Below are positions 32,831 to 44,086 of a DNA stretch of 64,000 bases, one piece after another. Below the pieces are notes generated by a model. It did not search any database, was not told where the DNA came from, and saw only the letters and a list, made by a program, of their open reading frames with translations. The position numbers were made by a program, and so were the translations under genes. Source of the stretch: Nitrosomonadaceae bacterium (GTDB taxonomy: Bacteria; Pseudomonadota; Gammaproteobacteria; Burkholderiales; Nitrosomonadaceae); the NCBI GenBank assembly GCA_002721545.1, contig PBKR01000011.1, positions 109,034-173,033 of the forward strand. Direction: 5' to 3'. Position 1 is the stretch's first letter. Each line of letters begins with the position of its first letter.

Positions 32831-33426
32831 TTAAATTTACGCATGGATCCAGTAACAACTCCCCAGATTTCAAAGGATTGTCCTTCTTTGATTTCAATAT
32901 TAGAGTAATTTTTGTTAGCTGGGATAAGGGCTATGCCTTTCTTAGATTGCCCTAGAATTTTTACGGTAAATTCTCCATCTAACATCACAAGGACAATATC
33001 ACCAGTTTGTTGGGATATTGAACGGTCAATAACTAGCACATCATTATCGAAGATACCTGCTTCTATCATTGAGTCTCCTTTGACACGCACGAAAAATGTT
33101 GCAGTATCATTTTTTACGAGATAATCACTTGGATTGAGTCGTTTTTCAACATGATCATCAGCTGGAGATGGAAAGCCAGCAGCTACTTTCGATATATAGA
33201 GTGGGAAAGTAGTATGATGCTTGGCCTGTATCAACTGGATTAGACTAGAGAGCTTGGTGTGTGTTTGTAACGGAGTCTCTTTTGTTAGAGCAGAGATAGC
33301 ATTCTTGATGATTTTAGCTGTGCTTACCGGAACACGTATGACTTTAGTAGGCTGAGCTATATTATTTCCTAGTTTGCGTCCAGCACCCGGGCGCCTGCCC
33401 CCATGAGTCTTTATAGTATTAGTCAT
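32827..33426 (-). CDS. umuD: UmuD-like protein with extra N-terminal domain
   Basis: Self-cleaving LexA/UmuD-family partner of UmuC. With the ATG at 33426 it has 199 residues, about 60 more than E. coli UmuD. The peptidase part is complete: cleavage site VAAGFPSPA (A83-G84), catalytic S119 in GDSMIEAG and K156 in EFTVKIL, with the same spacing as E. coli UmuD. The extra part has GGRRPGAGRK and then TKVIRVPVSTAKIIKNAI, a strand-helix pattern like a ribbon-helix-helix DNA-binding fold. A perfect dyad lies at the promoter. UmuDAb of Acinetobacter is a known long regulatory UmuD. The track's TTG start is rejected because it falls inside that dyad. Confidence 0.9.
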   Translation of the reverse strand: MTNTIKTHGGRRPGAGRKLGNNIAQPTKVIRVPVSTAKIIKNAISALTKETPLQTHTKLSSLIQLIQAKHHTTFPLYISKVAAGFPSPADDHVEKRLNPSDYLVKNDTATFFVRVKGDSMIEAGIFDNDVLVIDRSISQQTGDIVLVMLDGEFTVKILGQSKKGIALIPANKNYSNIEIKEGQSFEIWGVVTGSMRKFK

Positions 33427-33428
33427 CA

Positions 33429-33461
33429 TAAACTTGATTTTGTAACAGTTAATCAAGTTTA
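33429..33461. promoter_or_regulatory. Perfect 11-bp dyad, candidate umuDC operator
   Basis: Arms TAAACTTGATT and AATCAAGTTTA are exact reverse complements separated by 11 bases, so the arm centres are 22 bases apart, two helical turns. One arm covers the predicted -10 box of umuDC and the other touches the umuD start. No CTGT-N8-ACAG LexA box is seen here. Confidence 0.7.
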
Positions 33462-33484
33462 CATTTAAGTTCTTTGAATGGCAA
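33456..33484 (-). promoter_or_regulatory. Candidate umuDC promoter
   Basis: On the minus strand, TTGCCA (-35) and TAAACT (-10) are separated by 17 bases. The -10 box lies within the right arm of the dyad, so a protein bound there would block transcription. Confidence 0.55.
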
Positions 33485-33709
33485 GAGTGAGTAATAAAGC
33501 AGTATACATTTATTCTTGTTTCTTCCTGCCTTTTATTGGTTTTGTGTGCTGAGAATATATCTTTTTACTACATGTCCTTAGTTCTTTTATTGCTGGTTCT
33601 CGTAATATTATGTATATAGATTTATTATGGGCTGGCAAGTATTTTTAATAGTATAAATGAGTTAATCAAAATTATAGGTCGTCTTAGCTAAAAATAAACA
33701 GGAAATAAT

Positions 33710-33871
33710 ATGGAGATATTTGATGATTTTGCAATATTATATATTTGCGTGGCATGTATTTATATTATTCATAAGATTTACGTTTCATCGCGGAAGGGTT
33801 GGGACACAACAGCAAAACCTATAGTTGGGATAATTATTTTAAGTGCTTTGCTATATCTAACTATAAAATAA
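33710..33871 (+). CDS. Small two-helix membrane protein (53 residues)
   Basis: Too short for the track. It starts at ATG 33710 with AGGAA a few bases upstream, and ends at TAA 33871. Two hydrophobic stretches, FAILYICVACIYII near residues 7-20 and PIVGIIILSALLYLTI near residues 38-52, are joined by a basic, polar loop (HKIYVSSRKGWDTTAK), so the loop is probably cytoplasmic. I do not recognise the family. It stands alone between umuD (divergent) and tRNA-Leu. Without homologues the call is tentative. Confidence 0.5.
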   Translation: MEIFDDFAILYICVACIYIIHKIYVSSRKGWDTTAKPIVGIIILSALLYLTIK

Positions 33872-34062
33872 ATATAAGAATCACAGATAATACTTAGGAG
33901 ATTAAATTTTTATTCATAACTAGGTCTGATTAGTTTGAAAATAATTAAATTATTGTGGGTATACAGTATTTTAAAGATTTTATTTGTGTAGGCATGTTTT
34001 GCTATAGTATCTAATCAATATCCCCTATTTTCCTGCATAGCGAATTTTCTTAGAAGTAAGAG

Positions 34063-34149
34063 TGGTGCCGGGAGGGGGGGTCGAACCCCCATGATGTTAC
34101 CATCGCGGGATTTTGAGTCCCGTGCGTCTACCAATTCCGCCATCCCGGC
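34063..34149 (-). tRNA. tRNA-Leu(CAA)
   Basis: A class II tRNA of 87 bases including encoded CCA. The 5' acceptor GCCGGGA pairs with TCCCGGC, the stem CGGGA/TCCCG encloses loop CTCAAAA with anticodon CAA, and the long variable arm expected of leucine tRNAs is present. The T arm has GGGGGTTCGACCCCC. Confidence 0.96.
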
Positions 34150-34379
34150 TAATTTATCTCACTAGATTAGAAATTTGAAAAATTTATTTATATAAGTAAA
34201 TATAGGATTATGGATAGTCTAAGAGACAATGATTAATTGTAACTCAGACTATAGTAGGAGTGTTGTAATCACAAAAATAATTAGGCTTTTAGGTGAGGTT
34301 TATTTTCCCATTTTCTGCAAGGGAATAAATAAAAAATGTCTTAATAAAATTTTAGTATAAGTAGGCCAGCTATAATTTA

Positions 34380-35528
34380 TCAGAAATTTATAGCCAGTGC
34401 TGTAGTTAAAGCTGTATTAGTTTCTGTGGTAGTGCCATCTTGTTTTGTAAAGATATTATCTTTATTAATAAGTGATCTTGCTTCAAATCGCCAAAGAAAA
34501 TTCTTTGTGATATGCCAATCAAAATTTGCAGAGAAGGCCCATGTTCTAAAGCTATTTGGTGCTATAGAAGATAAAAGTACACTATCCCTGTCATCAAAAT
34601 ACTCTCCTCTTATTGCCATAGCCGTATTTTTTGTTGGGGTGTAACGGATAATAACTGTAGAATTAAACCATTTATTGAAAGTTGATGAGCCTTTTCTCTT
34701 CTGTTCCATACCAATATCAAAACCAACTGTTGCAGCTAATTTATTACTCAGCTTTAAGGTGCTGTAGAAGTTATGGAAATATCTCATTAATCTACTATGG
34801 TTTGGCGTATCAGTACCAATAAAAGTACTACTGTTTAAGGTTATATTGGAAGAAGGCTTGTAAGTAATTTGTGTGCCAAATGAAGGGAGTGTATTTCCAT
34901 CTATAGGTTTAATACTCTGCCAACCAGTTAGAATGAGGGCACTCATAAACCACTTACCATCATTAGAAGTATGGTTAATTCTTGCACCAGACTCATAGTA
35001 GGGAACATTCTCGGCCGTAAGGCTTCTTGTTAAAGTCCAATTATTACTACCTTTAGCATTTTCAAATCCAATGTGGGACGAAAAAGTACCTATTTCAAGC
35101 CATGTATTATTTTCTTTTAAAATTTTTAGTGCAATATTAGCTTCATATAGATTTTTCAGTAAACCTGGCTCTTCCTTATAATTGCTACGCATATAGGTTC
35201 CTGCAGCCAGGGCAAAATTAGCTTTAACATTTTTAATATCATATTTTATTTTAAAGAATGCTAGATTTACTGCTGGCTCATTATTTCGGTTATAGCTTAC
35301 GAATATGGGTGATTTTTTATTATTTAAAGAATTACTAAAAGTAGTAGAACCGTATGTTTCAACATAACCACTAACCTTGAATGGTGATATTAGATTATTT
35401 GTAAGCTTGATAATTTCTTGTGAATATACTTCTTTACTAAAAAACAAGATAATAACCATAATAAAGATATTTTTTATTTGATTTTTTGGAGAATTTATAA
35501 TCTTAAATTTATGGATAATTTGGTACAT
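34380..35528 (-). CDS. Outer-membrane beta-barrel porin (Bbp2/OmpL-like)
   Basis: A 382-residue protein with a signal peptide after an extended basic N-terminus (hydrophobic core IFIMVIILFF, ending VYSQE). The rest alternates polar and hydrophobic residues in beta-strand style. It contains the Bbp2-like stretch PYYESGARINHTSNDGKWFM and ends with an aromatic residue (ALAINF), as outer-membrane barrels do. The substrate is unknown. A start at an internal methionine (M24) cannot be excluded but would shorten the signal. It is divergent from queA with about 150 bases between, and shows no operon partner. Confidence 0.75.
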   Translation of the reverse strand: MYQIIHKFKIINSPKNQIKNIFIMVIILFFSKEVYSQEIIKLTNNLISPFKVSGYVETYGSTTFSNSLNNKKSPIFVSYNRNNEPAVNLAFFKIKYDIKNVKANFALAAGTYMRSNYKEEPGLLKNLYEANIALKILKENNTWLEIGTFSSHIGFENAKGSNNWTLTRSLTAENVPYYESGARINHTSNDGKWFMSALILTGWQSIKPIDGNTLPSFGTQITYKPSSNITLNSSTFIGTDTPNHSRLMRYFHNFYSTLKLSNKLAATVGFDIGMEQKRKGSSTFNKWFNSTVIIRYTPTKNTAMAIRGEYFDDRDSVLLSSIAPNSFRTWAFSANFDWHITKNFLWRFEARSLINKDNIFTKQDGTTTETNTALTTALAINF

Positions 35529-35676
35529 ATATAATTTGTATTTTTATAATTATCAAACTATTTTTTGTTGATAATTTTTTTCTGTAATTATTGTTATAAG
35601 AAAACTACTAAAAATAAGAACATATAAAATTACCATCAATATGGCAGATATATAGTACGCCGTTATAATATATCGG

Positions 35677-37817
<2,141 letters not shown>

Positions 37818-37854
37818 AATGCTCCTCCTTTGAAATCTCCTTTGGAGAAATATT

Positions 37855-38193
37855 ATGTTGATTAGTGATGCTTATGCTCAAGCTACCCCTCCAGCAGGAG
37901 GTGGTATGTTAATGGAATTGCCTTTGATAGCACTAGTAATTGCAATATTTTACTTCGTAGTAATTCGTCCTCAGACCAAGCGGGCAAAAGATCAGAAAGA
38001 AATGGTTGCAGCGTTACAGAAGGGTGATGAGGTGGTAACAAGTGGTGGTCAATTAGGGCGCATAGCAAAAATTACTGAGAGCCATGTGATTTTGGAAATT
38101 GCTCCAAGTATAGAGACGATTATATTGAAGACGGCGATTCAGACTTTATTACCAAAAGGGACATTAAAAGGGATTGAGAAAGGAAAAAAATAG
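37855..38193 (+). CDS. yajC: Preprotein translocase accessory protein YajC
   Basis: A small single-helix subunit that associates with SecDF. The 112 residues have a hydrophobic segment (LIALVIAIFYFVVIRP) followed by a conserved basic region QTKRAKDQKEMVAALQKGDEV and the TSGGQLGRIAKI motif. GGAG precedes the ATG. It is the first gene of yajC-secD-secF. Confidence 0.97.
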   Translation: MLISDAYAQATPPAGGGMLMELPLIALVIAIFYFVVIRPQTKRAKDQKEMVAALQKGDEVVTSGGQLGRIAKITESHVILEIAPSIETIILKTAIQTLLPKGTLKGIEKGKK

Positions 38194-38265
38194 TTGTGAA
38201 ACAGGAATATAATAGGATAAATATAATTTATTTCCTACCGTTTGTTATTGGTATTTATCTATAAT

Positions 38266-40107
38266 ATGAATCGATATCCATTTTGGAAATATTCAATTAT
38301 TGTAGTTTCAGTTCTGCTCGGACTGATTTATACATTGCCTAATTTTTATGGTGAATCACCAGCAGTTCAGATTTCTCCTATGCGAGCTACTGAAAAGGCT
38401 AATAGCTCTTTGCTTGTTACAGTTGAGAAAATTCTAAAACAGAATAATATCTTAATAAGCGGAGTGTTATTTGAGCCAAGCGGTATCAAAGTACGCTTCT
38501 CAGATACTGATACTCAGCTAAAAGCAAAAGATTTATTACAAGCACAGTTAGGTAATAAATATATGGTTGCATTAAATCTTCTTTCAGATTCTCCTCAGTG
38601 GTTAACTGATATTAGTGCCCTACCTATGTATTTGGGGCTCGATTTACGTGGTGGCGTTCATTTCTTGTTGCAGGTTGATATGAAAGGTGCTCTTTCTAAA
38701 TCACTTGATCGTTTTAGTGCTGATATACGGGCTAGTTTAAGAGAGAAAAAAATTCGATATAAGAGAGTAAGTAAAGAAAACTCACAGATTATTGTAAAAT
38801 TCCGTGACTTAGAGTCACGGAATAAAGCAAGTGGTGAAATAAAGAATAATTATGATGATTTAAGTCTGCGTGAGCAAGATGTACAAGATGAGTTTCATCT
38901 TATAATAGCTTTAAAACAGACAGCGCTAAAGCGTATGCAGGATTCTGCTGTGCAACAGAATATTACTACACTCCGTAATCGTGTGAATGAGTTAGGTGTA
39001 GCTGAGCCTATCATCCAGCAGGCAGGGTCTGACCGTGTATTAGTGCAATTACCTGGCGTACAGGATACTGCAAAAGCTAAGGATATATTGGGACGAACAG
39101 CTACATTAGAACTACGCATGGTTGATGAGGAACAGGATGTAAGTATTGCATTGAGCGGACAGAATTATTCTGGCTCAGAACTTTATACTGAGCGTGGTGG
39201 CGGGCCGGTATTAATAAAAAAACAGGTCATGCTAACAGGAGATCGTATTAATGATGCTCAACCTGGCTTTGATAATAATAATCAACCGGCTGTACATTTA
39301 AATTTAGACAGTAATGGTGCTCGTATTTTTAAGCAATTGACTCGTGAAAATGTTGGCAAGCGTATGGCAATACTTCTTATTGAGAAGAGTCAAAAAGAAG
39401 TGATTACTGCTCCGGTAATACGTGAAGAAATACCAAGTGGGCGGGTACAAATTACAGGTAATATGACTATTTCGGAAGCAAGAGATATTTCATTACTTTT
39501 GCGCGCTGGCGCATTAGCAGCTCCAATGGATATTATTGAAGAGAGGACTGTGGGCCCTAGTTTAGGTGCAGAGAATATTGCTCGTGGTTTTAATTCTACT
39601 TTATGGGGTTTTGCAGCTATTGCTATTTTTATGACTGTATATTATTTGATATTTGGTTTTATTTCAGTAACTGCACTTGGTGTAAATTTATTACTACTTA
39701 TTGCTCTTCTTTCAATTTTGCAGGCCACTTTAACACTTCCTGGTATGGCAGCGATAGCACTTACTATAGGTATGGCTATCGATGCTAATGTGTTGATAAA
39801 TGAGCGCATTCGTGATGAATTACGAAATGGTATTTCTCCACAGGTAGCAATTAATGCTGGGTATGAGCGAGCATTTGGTACAATTTTGGATGCAAATATT
39901 ACAACTTTAATTGCCGGTATTGCATTATTTGCTTTTGGTTCAGGCCCAGTAAAAGGTTTTGCAGTAGTGCTATGTCTAGGAATTTTGACTTCAATGTTTA
40001 GTGCAATTATGGTTTCACGATCTTTGGTTAATCTATTGTATGGGCGACGCCAGAAATTAAAAATTGTTCCTATTGGACAAGTATGGAAGCCATCAAACAA
40101 TAAATAA
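38266..40107 (+). CDS. secD: Protein translocase subunit SecD
   Basis: With SecF it uses the proton motive force to help protein export finish. I place the start at ATG 38266 (MNRYPFWKYSIIVV), which is the family N-terminus, rather than the track's upstream non-ATG start. That gives 613 residues. One N-terminal helix, a large periplasmic region with LGLDLRGGVHFLLQVD, and a C-terminal group of five helices with GMAIDANVLINERIRDELRNG are visible. It lies between yajC and secF. Confidence 0.96.
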   Translation: MNRYPFWKYSIIVVSVLLGLIYTLPNFYGESPAVQISPMRATEKANSSLLVTVEKILKQNNILISGVLFEPSGIKVRFSDTDTQLKAKDLLQAQLGNKYMVALNLLSDSPQWLTDISALPMYLGLDLRGGVHFLLQVDMKGALSKSLDRFSADIRASLREKKIRYKRVSKENSQIIVKFRDLESRNKASGEIKNNYDDLSLREQDVQDEFHLIIALKQTALKRMQDSAVQQNITTLRNRVNELGVAEPIIQQAGSDRVLVQLPGVQDTAKAKDILGRTATLELRMVDEEQDVSIALSGQNYSGSELYTERGGGPVLIKKQVMLTGDRINDAQPGFDNNNQPAVHLNLDSNGARIFKQLTRENVGKRMAILLIEKSQKEVITAPVIREEIPSGRVQITGNMTISEARDISLLLRAGALAAPMDIIEERTVGPSLGAENIARGFNSTLWGFAAIAIFMTVYYLIFGFISVTALGVNLLLLIALLSILQATLTLPGMAAIALTIGMAIDANVLINERIRDELRNGISPQVAINAGYERAFGTILDANITTLIAGIALFAFGSGPVKGFAVVLCLGILTSMFSAIMVSRSLVNLLYGRRQKLKIVPIGQVWKPSNNK

Positions 40108-40168
40108 TAGTATGCGAATTGATTGATGGTAGTTACTTAATTTTGTAAGGATTTAATAAAGGTTCTAT

Positions 40169-41104
40169 ATGGAATTTTTTAGATTCAATCGTGATATTCC
40201 TTTTATGAGTTGGGGTAAATACACCACCGCTATTTCACTTTTAACTTTTATTGTGGCAGTGTTCTTTCTTATTACTAAGGGATTGAATTTAGGTGTAGAT
40301 TTTACTGGTGGAACGGTTATGGAAATTGGTTATAACCAGACTGCTGACCTGAATAAGGTGCGAAATACCCTCGCTAGGACCGGAATGCCAGATGCTAGTG
40401 TTCAGCATTTTGGAAATTCAAGTGATGTGCTAATACGCCTACCTACTAAGCTGGAAATATCTAGTGCTCAGCTATCAGAGATTGTTATGGAAGCATTACG
40501 TAAGGATGACAGTAAAGTAGAAATGCGTCGAGTAGAGTTTGTTGGTCCACAAGTAGGTGAAGAGTTAGTTGAGAATGGTGCGCTTGCTTTATTAGTAGTT
40601 TCTTTTGGAATTATTGCATACCTTGCTATTCGTTTTGAATGGAAATTTGGTGTTGCTGCCATTATTGCTAATCTGCATGATGTGGTTATCATTCTTGGAT
40701 TTTTTGCTTTTTTTCAGTGGGAATTTTCATTAACAGTTCTTGCTGCGGTATTAGCGATCCTGGGTTATTCAGTGAATGAATCAGTAGTAGTATTTGATCG
40801 TATACGTGAGAATTTTCATAAAATGCGTAAGGCTTCTGTAGCACAGGTTATTGATAATGCAATTACTCGTACTATGTCGCGCACTATTATTACTCATGGC
40901 TGTACTCAGATGGCAGTATGTTCTATGCTTTTTTTTGGCGGAGAGGCACTACATTATTTTGCTTTAGCGCTTACTATTGGAATTTGTTTCGGTATATATT
41001 CTGCGGTTCTAGTAGCAAGTCCTATAGTTATGCTATTAGGTGTTTCGCGTGAAGATCTTATTAGAATAGAAAAGAAAGAGACAAAAGAAGAGGCTGTACC
41101 TTAA
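40169..41104 (+). CDS. secF: Protein translocase subunit SecF
   Basis: Partner of SecD. The 311 residues have an N-terminal helix, then the periplasmic region beginning LNLGVDFTGGTVMEIGYNQ, and a C-terminal set of helices with GYSVNESVVVFDRIRENFHK and ARTMSRTIITHG-like sequence. A short spacer of about 60 bases separates it from secD. Confidence 0.96.
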   Translation: MEFFRFNRDIPFMSWGKYTTAISLLTFIVAVFFLITKGLNLGVDFTGGTVMEIGYNQTADLNKVRNTLARTGMPDASVQHFGNSSDVLIRLPTKLEISSAQLSEIVMEALRKDDSKVEMRRVEFVGPQVGEELVENGALALLVVSFGIIAYLAIRFEWKFGVAAIIANLHDVVIILGFFAFFQWEFSLTVLAAVLAILGYSVNESVVVFDRIRENFHKMRKASVAQVIDNAITRTMSRTIITHGCTQMAVCSMLFFGGEALHYFALALTIGICFGIYSAVLVASPIVMLLGVSREDLIRIEKKETKEEAVP

Positions 41105-41142
41105 TTTTAGCCATTAATTCTTCACTTTTTTATTAGGATATT

Positions 41143-41793
41143 TTGGAATTTTTTACTAACTTTATCGATATTGTTCTACATCTAGATCGCCATCTTATTT
41201 GGTTGATTGAAAATTATGAGAACTGGATTTATCTGGTTTTATTTTTGGTTATTTTCTGTGAGACTGGGCTGGTTATAATGCCATTTCTACCAGGAGATTC
41301 TCTATTATTTGTTACAGGTGCACTTGCAGCAAATGGCATAATGGATGTGCAGTTCTTGGTAATACTTTTAATGCTTGCTGCTTTTGCTGGAGATAATACA
41401 AATTATTGGATTGGGCGTTATTTGGGCCCAAAAATTTTTTCACGAACTGATTCGCGTATATTAAATCGTAAATACCTAGATAAAACTAATTTATTTTATG
41501 AGAAGCATGGGGGTAAGACCATAATATTTGCGCGCTTCCTTCCCATTTTTCGTACTTTCGCGCCATTTGTTGCAGGTATTGGCCGTATGACTTATACGAC
41601 TTTTATTTTATTTAGTGCAATTGGTGGTTTATTTTGGATTAATTTTTTTGTTTTCGGTGGTTATTTTTTTGGTAATGTTCCTATAGTTAAAGAGAATCTT
41701 TCATTATTTATTTTTGGTATAATTTTTATTTCAATAATTCCAGGTATTTTACAATTTATTCAAGCCTGTCTTGAGAAAAATAGAAAGAATTAA
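41143..41793 (+). CDS. DedA-family inner-membrane protein
   Basis: The 216 residues match the DedA family from the first residue (MEFFTNFIDIVLHLDRHL), which supports the TTG start at 41143; AGGA lies just upstream. Core motifs are FCETGLVIMPFLPGDSLLF, with the conserved acidic residue, and FARFLPIFRTFAPFVAGIG with essential arginines. DedA proteins are now linked to lipid scrambling and membrane homeostasis. It follows secF by about 40 bases and may share its transcript. Confidence 0.93.
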   Translation: MEFFTNFIDIVLHLDRHLIWLIENYENWIYLVLFLVIFCETGLVIMPFLPGDSLLFVTGALAANGIMDVQFLVILLMLAAFAGDNTNYWIGRYLGPKIFSRTDSRILNRKYLDKTNLFYEKHGGKTIIFARFLPIFRTFAPFVAGIGRMTYTTFILFSAIGGLFWINFFVFGGYFFGNVPIVKENLSLFIFGIIFISIIPGILQFIQACLEKNRKN

Positions 41794-41865
41794 AATTAAA
41801 TAAAGTTTAATATAGTTATTGGTAGTATAAAATATTTAAAACTTTTACATAAATTTATTCTTTCA

Positions 41866-42951
41866 TCAATTTTTAGCGCCCATATCGACAGCCAGTTTTC
41901 TTGATTGCTCTGCATTCTCTTTTGATTCTTCTAGGCCAAGCCATCCTTCTAGGTTACTAAGGGCAATATCAGTTAAGGCATGTATCCAATCATCACGCTC
42001 ATTAAGGCATGGAATGTAATGGAATTCTTTACCTCCAGCTTGAATGAATGTAGTTTTTCCTTCTATAGCTATTTCTTCTAACGTTTCAAGGCAATCAGAA
42101 ACAAAACCAGGACAAATTACATCAACTCTGCCTGTATTTTGCTTGCCAAGCTGTTCTAGTATCTCTGCTGTATATGGTCTCAACCATTCTGTTCGGCCAA
42201 AGCGTGATTGAAAGCAGATTTGAAATTTTTCTTTATCTAGATTAAGTGCTTCAACTAAGAGTCTGCCTGTTTTTTGGCACTCGCAGTGGTAAGGATCTCC
42301 CTTATCTAGGCTGAAGCGCGGTACCCCATGAAAACTTATGATCAATTTATCTGGTTCTCCATTTGTTAGCCAATAATCACGCACATTTTGTGCAAGAGCA
42401 TGAATATAAGCAGGATGGTCATGATAATGTTTTACTGTTCGAATAGCTGGGATATTTCTCATTTTTTTTAATTGATTAAATACACCATCAAGTGCTGCTC
42501 CAGTGCTGCTAGCTGCATATTGGGGGTAGAGTGGTAGTATTAGGATACGTTCACAATTTTTTTGTTTCATCCTTATGATAGCTTCTGAAATAGAGGGGTT
42601 TCCTATACTCATGGCATACTCTACCAATGGAGTTGGTGTTGTACGTTCCTTAATCAATTTTAGTAATAATTTTGCCTGTTTCTCAGTATGAACTTTTAAT
42701 GGTGAGCCTTCTTGTGTCCAGATTAAAGAGTATTTTTCCGCAGATTTTTTTGGGCGAATATTGAGGATAATAAAATTTAGTATTGTCCACCAGATCCATT
42801 TAGGTATTTCAATTACCCTTGAGTTACCTAGGAACTCTTTAAGATATGGTTTTAATGCTTTTGGGGTTGGTGCATCTGGAGTACCAAGATTAATTAGTAA
42901 GATACCAGTCTTACCAGAGGATCCATGCTGATAAATAGTTTCTGATGACAT
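41866..42951 (-). CDS. hemH: Ferrochelatase
   Basis: Inserts iron into protoporphyrin IX in the last step of haem synthesis. The 361 residues include [20 protein letters not shown] near the start, [20 protein letters not shown] with the metal-binding histidine, and [15 protein letters not shown]. The many c-type cytochromes in this window agree with a need for haem. It is convergent with dedA and divergent from nadK; hrcA, often found here in betaproteobacteria, is absent. Confidence 0.97.
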   Translation of the reverse strand: MSSETIYQHGSSGKTGILLINLGTPDAPTPKALKPYLKEFLGNSRVIEIPKWIWWTILNFIILNIRPKKSAEKYSLIWTQEGSPLKVHTEKQAKLLLKLIKERTTPTPLVEYAMSIGNPSISEAIIRMKQKNCERILILPLYPQYAASSTGAALDGVFNQLKKMRNIPAIRTVKHYHDHPAYIHALAQNVRDYWLTNGEPDKLIISFHGVPRFSLDKGDPYHCECQKTGRLLVEALNLDKEKFQICFQSRFGRTEWLRPYTAEILEQLGKQNTGRVDVICPGFVSDCLETLEEIAIEGKTTFIQAGGKEFHYIPCLNERDDWIHALTDIALSNLEGWLGLEESKENAEQSRKLAVDMGAKN

Positions 42952-43197
42952 TGAATTTTCTTTTAATCACATTAAAAAGAATTTTACTGAATATATGGCA
43001 GTATAGGTAATCTACATTATCTGATTATATAGTGTTCAATTAATATTTTACACGAGGTTTATAGGTTTTAGGTTTTAGGGCTAAGCAAAAAAGCTTAATT
43101 TTTTGAATTTTTTGTCACGTGATGCCCAATATGTTTTAATCATAAAAGTAGCACTATGAAAAATTAGTATTATGACAAGTTTATATTAAATTTTGCG

Positions 43198-44070
43198 ATG
43201 AATTCTTTATTTAAAACTATAGCTTTAATTGGTAAATATGATAATCCTGAGATTATGGCGCCGCTGCTTCGTCTGGGAAAATTTCTAGAAGATCGTAATC
43301 TTAACGTGGTACTGGACAGCCTGACAGCATCACATATTCCTGAGACAAAATATCCAATTCTAACTTTAGACGAAATAGGTTCGGAAGTGGATTTGGCAGT
43401 TGTTTTGGGTGGAGATGGAACCATGCTTAATATTGCGCGTAGATTAGCTCCTTTTGATGTGCCATTAGTTGGAATAAATCAGGGCCGGCTAGGATTCCTT
43501 ACAGACCTTTCAATTGAGACCATGCAGGATGACTTAGACTCCTTCTTTGATGGTAATTATGTTACTGAGAGGCGTATGTTACTTGCTGCTGAAGTGATAA
43601 GAGATAAAGATAGCCAGTTTAGCGCTTTAGCCTTCAATGATGTGGCTGTAAATAGGGGTAATGGTCGAGGTATGATTGAGTTTGAAGTGCATATCGATGG
43701 AGAATATGTATATTCTTTACGATCAGATGGATTAATAATAGCAACTCCTACAGGATCTACTGCATACGCTCTATCCTGTGGGGGGCCTATTTTACATCCT
43801 AGGCTTGATTTAATTGCATTAATACCTGTTAGTCCACATACATTAAGTAATCGACCTATCGTGGTTGGTCCTGAAGCTACAGTAGAGATTCTAATGCATC
43901 GATCTGAAGGCTCACGCATCCACTCGGATAGTCATTCTCATTTTGACTTAAATAAGAATGACAAAGTTGTAATTCGTCGTTCTCCTTATACCGTAAGTTT
44001 GTTACATTCTTCTAATCATAGTTACTATCGTATGTTACGAGAGAAGCTTGGATGGAGTGGTTTTTCCTAA
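43198..44070 (+). CDS. nadK: NAD kinase
   Basis: Phosphorylates NAD to NADP. The 290 residues contain VVLGGDGTMLNIARR (the GGDGT motif) near residue 67, and RSDGLIIATPTGSTAYALSC in the C-terminal domain. The start ATG has no clear ribosome site; a shadow frame covers it on the other strand. It precedes recN with 16 bases between, the usual nadK-recN pair. Confidence 0.96.
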   Translation: MNSLFKTIALIGKYDNPEIMAPLLRLGKFLEDRNLNVVLDSLTASHIPETKYPILTLDEIGSEVDLAVVLGGDGTMLNIARRLAPFDVPLVGINQGRLGFLTDLSIETMQDDLDSFFDGNYVTERRMLLAAEVIRDKDSQFSALAFNDVAVNRGNGRGMIEFEVHIDGEYVYSLRSDGLIIATPTGSTAYALSCGGPILHPRLDLIALIPVSPHTLSNRPIVVGPEATVEILMHRSEGSRIHSDSHSHFDLNKNDKVVIRRSPYTVSLLHSSNHSYYRMLREKLGWSGFS

Positions 44071-44086
44071 AAGACTGCTTATTATT

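Noticed and set aside
33427-33456. TTG start for umuD given by the track
   Set aside because: It lies inside the dyad and -10 box; no ribosome site. The ATG at 33426 (or 33429) fits better.
33429-33461. LexA SOS box at umuDC
   Set aside because: CTGT is present once on the minus strand but the ACAG partner at the right spacing is missing; the dyad has a different sequence.
42952-43197. hrcA expected between hemH and nadK
   Set aside because: The 246-base gap has no open frame long enough; hrcA is simply not here.
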